64,000 nucleotides of DNA from Pilaira anomala (taxonomy: Eukaryota > Mucoromycota > Mucoromycetes > Mucorales > Mucoraceae), in assembly GCA_025716855.1 (NCBI GenBank), contig JAIXMQ010000080.1:39199-103198 (forward strand). The letters run 5' to 3'. Shown here piece after piece: positions 58,980 through 64,000 of this stretch (position 1 is the first letter of the stretch; the number at the start of each line of letters is the position of its first letter). The notes under the pieces were generated by a model. That model was not told where the DNA came from. It saw only the letters and a list, made by a program, of their open reading frames with translations, and ran no database searches. A program made the position numbers and the translations under genes.

Positions 58980-59720
58980 ACGGGTTCAAAAAAAAAAGTT
59001 GAAAAACGGATATTATTGTAAGAAGATCACTGATTCTATTTGGGACTTTCATCCTCACCAAGAATCCGAAGAAGATTAGTCTACGAACAAAGGGTGCATC
59101 CATAACAATTATAGGAGCCATATCTTCTGCTGGAGTTATAGATATATCGTTTAAGAAAACCCACTTCAGCGACTCATGCTGTAAAAAGAGAAAGCTCGAC
59201 GGAAAGGCTGTCAAAATCACGAATGGTACCAATACCAGCCATTACTTTAGCTTACCTTCGCAACGTCATGGATGTTTTGGATAAAAATAAGGTGCAAGGT
59301 TTTTTACCTAGTAATGGAGAATACCCCTAATCCATGGACCAAGAGGTAAGGTGGTCAATGATTATATTGTCAGTAGGGGTTATAAGTGTGTTTACTTGCC
59401 ACCATACTCCCCTATTTTTTTTGAATCCTATCGAAGAATTTTTGGTCTAAGGTTTTAAGACAGGTATTAAAAGGTCCTCCTATATTGATGGCAAAGGATA
59501 CTCTCACACCAAGAATACTAGAATCATGTTCTGAAGTAACTTTGAGTGATTGTAGAGGATGGATAAGACATTCTGTCTCTTTTTTTTTCCTCGTTGCTTA
59601 GCTGAAGAACAGATGCTATAGTTTAAATAATAAATATTCCAAAAATTTTTAATAATTGTTCAAAAAATAATTCTAACAACTCTGACATTTATTAATCCCA
59701 AAAACAGTGGAGAGAGGGAG
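58980..59720 (+). pseudogene. Broken IS630/Tc1-type transposase relic, copy 2
   Basis: The plus-strand copy of the same DDE transposase, longer than copy 1 and retaining part of the middle. GASITIIGAISSAGVIDISF (about 59,093-59,152) is the strand pair after the first catalytic aspartate region, then KKRKLDGKAV, YLRNVMDVLDKNK, the NTPIHG segment around 59,318 (catalytic-domain NAPIH position) and RGYKCVYLPPYSP, leading to SYRRIFGLRF where the family has NPIEEFW. The end is CRGWIRHSVSF. At least five frame changes, several in A, T or G runs, and an in-frame stop after GLRF make it nonfunctional. Sequence from about 59,227 to 59,720 is the inverted partner of 54,650-55,157. The upstream part of the gene may extend into 58,880. 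Confidence 0.85.
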
Positions 59721-59891
59721 GAAAAAAACCGCACTTTCATTATCATCCGAAAAGGTTCTAACCCTTTTTATCCTTTTTTTTTTTGCTGACTTAAATATAC
59801 TGCTGCACATCATGGTCATACTACATATAAAAAAAGAAAAAGAAACGCGTTTTGTTTTTATTTATACTATTTTCCATGCAGAAAAAAAAAC

Positions 59892-60683
59892 TTATTGGGA
59901 TTTTTTAGTTTCAGGCTTTTGAACAACAACTTCAACTGCATCAGCTCTTCTATTAAGATAGAAATGAGTTACTTGTAACCCGATCATACCAGTCACTGCT
60001 AATGTCATAATGCAATGAGCTGCAGCAATATTCTTCAAGTTCAATATTAATTCAGAAACTACATCTGTCTCTGAAATATTCTTCAAAGCTATATATATAT
60101 ACATACATTTTTAGATTTTTGTCATACATCAATTAATTCACACTAATATTTACCAGGCTTAACAGAGGTAGCATAAGTAGAGAGAGCAAAGAGCATTAAA
60201 ACTTTAAAAAAAAAATCGGGTTAAGTTTCTACGTTATATATATATATATATATATTTGTGTTTATACCTAAAGAAGCACCATCAAATAAAACATTTCCGT
60301 CAGTCATATTAGCTAAACCAGCAGAAAGTCCAACAGCTGCGATTAATAAATTGACAAAAGGAATGTATTGAATAATCTCAGGTGCATCGTATTGGTTCAT
60401 GTAATATTGCTATTTTTCAAAAAAAAAAATAAGATGATGACGATGAACATTCAAATGACAAACTTACACTTGCTCTTGAAACAGCATTAGGATGTTCAGA
60501 TAACTTGGCCCAAAGGAAATAATAATCAAAAGACCAGTCAGACCAAAAGGTCTAATATAGAAAAGACCTATTTTAGTTTTTTATATAAAGCATAAAATAT
60601 CAATTAAAACTTACACCAAACGCAAAGAAACATGAACAGAGGATCATGACCACCTTTAAAGATTGCATATGTTCTTTCACCAT
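59892..60683 (-). CDS. SHR3: Shr3-like amino-acid-permease chaperone of the ER
   Basis: Shr3/Psh3 proteins are ER membrane chaperones that keep amino-acid permeases soluble and package them for export. Five exons join in phase: 60,683-60,615; 60,551-60,468; 60,409-60,268; about 60,202-60,154; and about 60,089-59,892, giving about 180 residues. The first exon encodes a membrane segment (VVMILCSCFFAFG). The next has FWSDWSFDYYFLWAKLSEHP, a charged-aromatic segment like that of the family, then YYMNQYDAPEIIQYIPFVNL, the TAPE-like core. Two more hydrophobic segments follow (LMLFALSTYATS and CIMTLAVTGMIGLQVTHFYL), for four in total, and a charged tail ending KKSQ. The first intron acceptor was chosen at the second of two AGs because only that keeps the frame. 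The family assignment rests on topology and short segments. Confidence 0.65.
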
Positions 60684-61879
60684 GTTTAATATTATATTAT
60701 TTGTTGTATGATTTAAATCGAACGAGAAAAAAAAAAGGATTACTTTGTAATCATCATTTCCCAAACATTGATGTTAAAAAACAAGCCACCCAATAGGCGG
60801 GGGTTTTAATGTCGAATAAATGCAAAATCATCATTCAATCTCAAGGCGCATCCTATTACTCACCACTACATTTTTTTTTTATTATTTTTCTTAAAAGTAA
60901 AACGCTCTATGCTTATTAAGTTTACTTGTGAAGTATAAGGTGAAAACTATTTACGTATAAGCCGAATTGATTAAACTGAGAATACGGCAGATGGCTATCT
61001 ATAATCATAAGTTGACCTTCTTTACCGCGACACATGTCGTTCAGATAATTATCAGTCTATATACATTTCGAAGAAAAAAAAAATTAAAAAGTTTATGTAA
61101 AGTAAGTGATTCAATAGACAGGTGTGTAGGTGATAAACTATATCGGTTTTCTCAAGGTGATTAATGAAATAAGGGCAGTTTCTTTGAACATTATTTACCA
61201 GTAATAATTTAACATGTGTATAATTTTTTTTTTTTTGAAGCTTTCATGTATAATGCAGATTAAATATTAAAGTTTATGTACCAAGCACAATCATGCAATC
61301 TTATTGGGAACCGTAAAAGGATTATTTTTTTTTGTGTAATCCAAGTAAAAACCCAAAAAATCGGTCCAGTTTTTATTAACAGTAAAAGAGTAATATATAG
61401 GTTTCATTTATTCTTTTTTTCTTGTTCTACATAATGCTGGCAAAGTTTCAGATAAAGCATTAAATTATTGAGCTTTTTTATTCCACTACTTTTTATAGTC
61501 TAAAATTGGAATTCTATTTACACATCGCATCTTATTTATTACATATATATATACATATATAAAGGTTGTATCTCTTCCAAAGAGATTTTAAACAACACAT
61601 ACAGAAATCGGGTTCTTAATGTCAAGGGTCGGATAATGTAATAAGAAACAAAATGCTCTACTGTCTACGTCATTTAGATAAAGTTATTCCTTTTTCAACC
61701 CTGGCCCAACCAAAATTTAAATTTTTTTTTATTTTTTTTTTTTAATTGTATTTTATATATAAAAGCAGAGCCAATCCTTTCTCTTTGTGTTTGTTTTTAC
61801 TACAGCCAATCCCTTTTTTGCTTTTAGACTCCCTTTTTTTTTTATTGTTCTCGCGCCACAAATATAATTGGTCCAAACC
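60684..61879. other. Divergent promoter region of SHR3-like and HAP2 genes
   Basis: 1.2 kb between divergent start codons. A 65-codon open frame at 60,967-61,164 is unsupported. Several poly-T tracts (for example 61,226-61,237 and 61,715-61,742), a TATATATATACATATATA block (61,543-61,561) and a C-rich CTCCC-type leader before HAP2 are seen. Two CCAAT-type motifs (GCCAATC at 61,769-61,775 and 61,804-61,810, within the HAP2 upstream region) are notable given the gene's product. Confidence 0.5.
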
Positions 61880-62656
61880 ATGACAGATACAACTTCACAG
61901 CCACATCATATCCTTCATCCTCATGAAGTATACGCCAACTCTGGACCAGGATATCAGACTGCAGGTCCTGTTGACCCCAGACAACAGCATCATCTGTATC
62001 AACAACAACCTCCACAACCTCCACCTCCTTCTCAACAACCACAACCTGCATATCCAATGGTAAAAAAGCTTTCTTTGTTCAAACTTTAAAATATATATAC
62101 TTATTCCATTCTTCATAGCAACCTATTGTAAACTCTCCAACCCATCCACAATTAGGGTATAGACCTATGGAACAACATGGTCCAGTGACTCCACAACCTC
62201 AGCAACCTCCACCTCCTCCACCTCCTCCTTCTTCTTCTGATCAAAATCCAGTAGAAGAACCATTGTATGTGAACGCTAAACAATATCATCGTATTTTAAA
62301 GCGTAGAGCTGCAAGGGCTAAATTGGAAGAACTCAATAAACTTTCAAAGGCAAGAAAACCTTATCTTCATGAAAGTAGACACAAACATGCTATGAGAAGA
62401 CCTCGTGGTCCCGGTGGAAGATTTTTAAGTAAGTATTCATTTCGCTTTCTATGTAGAGTATGAACTGATTTTATTTAAAATAGCTGCTAAAGAAGTTGAA
62501 GAATTGGAAAGAACTGGTAAAATGCCCGGTCAAACTGATGATAAACAATCTGTAAATAATAACCAACAACATGATGATAAGCCAAAATTACCAACACAAT
62601 GGAATGCTCCGCCTGATATGAATAGTTATACTGCTACTGGGGGGTATGAACATTAA
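61880..62656 (+). CDS. HAP2: CCAAT-binding factor subunit NF-YA / Hap2
   Basis: The sequence-specific subunit of the heterotrimeric NF-Y (Hap2/3/5) complex, which binds CCAAT boxes in the nucleus. Exons 61,880-62,059, 62,119-62,428 and 62,484-62,656 join in phase to give 220 residues. The N-terminus is Gln/Pro/His-rich (polyproline at about residues 90-97). The conserved core begins at [20 protein letters not shown] (about 108-127), the subunit-interaction helix A1, then a short linker and the DNA-contact helix [18 protein letters not shown] with GPGGRFL, split from TAKEVEE by the second intron. All hallmark residues of both helices are present. The C-terminal 55 residues are polar. In fungi this complex controls respiratory and other genes. 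GCCAAT motifs in its own upstream region allow autoregulation, but this is not shown. Confidence 0.97.
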
Positions 62657-64000
62657 AAAAAAAAAGAACATGTTGACATTGTGTAAATACTTTTTTTTTT
62701 TTTTTTTTCCTCATTTCATCTACTTTTCTTTTTATAAAAAAAAAGAAAGCTTTTTGTTTTTTTTTTCTTGTTAACTTCCTCGCTCTCTTTCTCTTCTCTT
62801 TCTCTTTCTCTTTCTATTACTTTTTTTTTCTTGCTTACACACACACACGCACACACTTTAATATAACAAATATTACCTAATGATAAAATAGTTTATTTAC
62901 CTTTTATACTATTTGCATTACACATCGATCAAAAAAAAAAAAAAGTGTGATCTGGGCCTGAAAAAGTAAAAGGCAAAATAAAAGCTTTTTCTAATCCAAT
63001 TCTATTTAATGGCAATACAAAGGTCTGTTACTTTATTCCCTATATATATATATATATATAGCAAAAAAGTATATAACTTTCTAAGCTTTTGTGAAAACCA
63101 AATGTCAACTGGTAAAAAAAGGGAATAAATGGGACACTATCTTTAATATGGTTGGTGAAATTAAGGTTAGAAGGTGATCTGCAGAGTTCAACATAAGAAT
63201 TCCAATTGGATGATGCAGTGTAGAAAAAAAAAAAGCAATCATTTAAATATCGCTTTTCAACAGCAACAACAGTAACAATAACAATAAACCTTCCCGAACA
63301 GTTATATCACTGATCTCTCCCCCAACAAGGTACATTTAGAGTATAGAGTAACTTGTTTATTTATAAAAAAAATTGTTACTCTAATCCTTTGTGTATTAAT
63401 ATCACCCTTCTTCTTTTCTTGTATTTTTAATTAAATGCAAGTTGGTTCTTTTATTCAAACTATTAATGTTACTAGTTTTCATTTTTTTATTCTGTGTTTT
63501 TATTCTGTGTATAAATCATAAATCATTTGTTTTGTCTTTGAACGGAATTTTCTTCCAATATCGTTAGTTATCATTAGTTCCTAAAAAAAAATGTACAATG
63601 AACCACATTTTGCCATTATATTTCAGAGTATTTTTCGAGTTCATTTGTAATATATATATACATATAAATCTTCCAATATCATTCACTACAGATTTTTTTT
63701 AAATATCATTCACTAGTTATGTACATTGCTATAATTGTTAATTTTCTTTATCCTTGAGGATATGCCCTTTTGCTCAAGCAAAAATAGAGCAGCCATATCA
63801 GTTTAACTAACTATACAATTGCATTAAAACTTTTGGTGGTCAATATGCCAAGGTAATAATTATAATTCTTGATATAGTTAAATCTGCCTCTTTCACTTTT
63901 AATTTATGGTGAAAAAATTTTTTTAAAGGAAGAGGCCTTTTGATACTACCATTCTATTACGACGGTAAAGCCCTACGCTACACTACCTGTGTTTACTGGC
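62657..64000. other. Terminal intergenic DNA
   Basis: No gene is seen to the window end. It contains the HAP2 3' region with T and A runs, a TTTCTC repeat tract (62,785-62,815), an ACACAC tract (62,837-62,856), a (TA)n block (63,041-63,060), CAACAGTAACAATAACAATA-like triplets (63,262-63,286), and imperfect local duplications: TTTTATTCTGTGT twice at 63,484-63,510 and ATATCATTCACTA twice at about 63,675-63,717. Confidence 0.5.

Noticed and set aside
1..64000. CRISPR arrays, rRNA genes and tRNA genes
   Set aside because: No regularly spaced direct repeats of CRISPR type, no rRNA-like sequence, and no convincing cloverleaf with A and B boxes was found by eye; GGTTCGATGATTCGG near 50,251 resembles a B box but lacks a matching arm structure. 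A tRNAscan run would be decisive.

Overview
This window is nuclear DNA of an early-diverging filamentous fungus, almost certainly a mucoralean (Mucoromycota: Mucor, Blakeslea, Parasitella and relatives). The basis is the divergent pair of carotenoid genes carB (phytoene dehydrogenase) and carRP (one protein fusing lycopene cyclase to phytoene synthase), the AT-rich sequence, many short introns with GTAAGT-like donors, and intergenic DNA full of poly-T/poly-A tracts and AG/CT microsatellites. Exon joins below were made by hand from splice signals, reading-frame phase and protein homology; each gene was checked for phase closure.

Layout. 1-2.5 kb: relic-rich DNA with copy A of a dispersed repeat. 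2.5-8.9 kb, minus: a small putative mitochondrial protein, then clathrin heavy chain in 8 exons. 8.9-16.2 kb: a gene desert with repeat copy B and a decayed gene. 16.2-20.4 kb: carB and carRP back to back around a 437-bp promoter. 20.6-22.7 kb, plus: an AT-hook nuclear protein and an ABHD11-like hydrolase. 23.8-26.8 kb, minus: the spindle checkpoint protein Mad1. 26.8-31.9 kb: desert with a decayed C2H2 zinc-finger gene. 31.9-36.3 kb: a DHA1-type MFS transporter, a P-loop kinase-like protein and a bZIP factor. 36.6-41.4 kb, minus: a 1565-residue protein with GW/WG repeats, PPGL motifs and two zinc knuckles, divergent from a coiled-coil gene. 43.4-48.9 kb, minus: soluble fumarate reductase, a lysophosphatidate-type acyltransferase and an AzgA-type purine permease. 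50.9-53.8 kb, plus: mitochondrial ribosomal protein uS2m and an unknown basic protein. 54.6-59.7 kb: a mobile-element graveyard with two inverted, broken IS630/Tc1-type transposase relics around another decayed gene. 59.9-62.7 kb: a Shr3-like permease chaperone and the CCAAT-binding subunit NF-YA/Hap2.

Most genes are unlinked housekeeping functions. The one clear functional cluster is carB/carRP: CarRP makes phytoene and later cyclises lycopene, CarB performs the desaturations between, and the shared promoter lets both respond together.

The most interesting object is the protein at 36.6-41.4 kb. Its tryptophan-rich repeats look like Argonaute hooks, and its five PPGL motifs match the ligand consensus of Smy2/GIGYF-type GYF domains. 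That is the same pairing of short motifs seen in animal GW182, here joined to CCHC zinc knuckles. The link to RNA silencing is inference.
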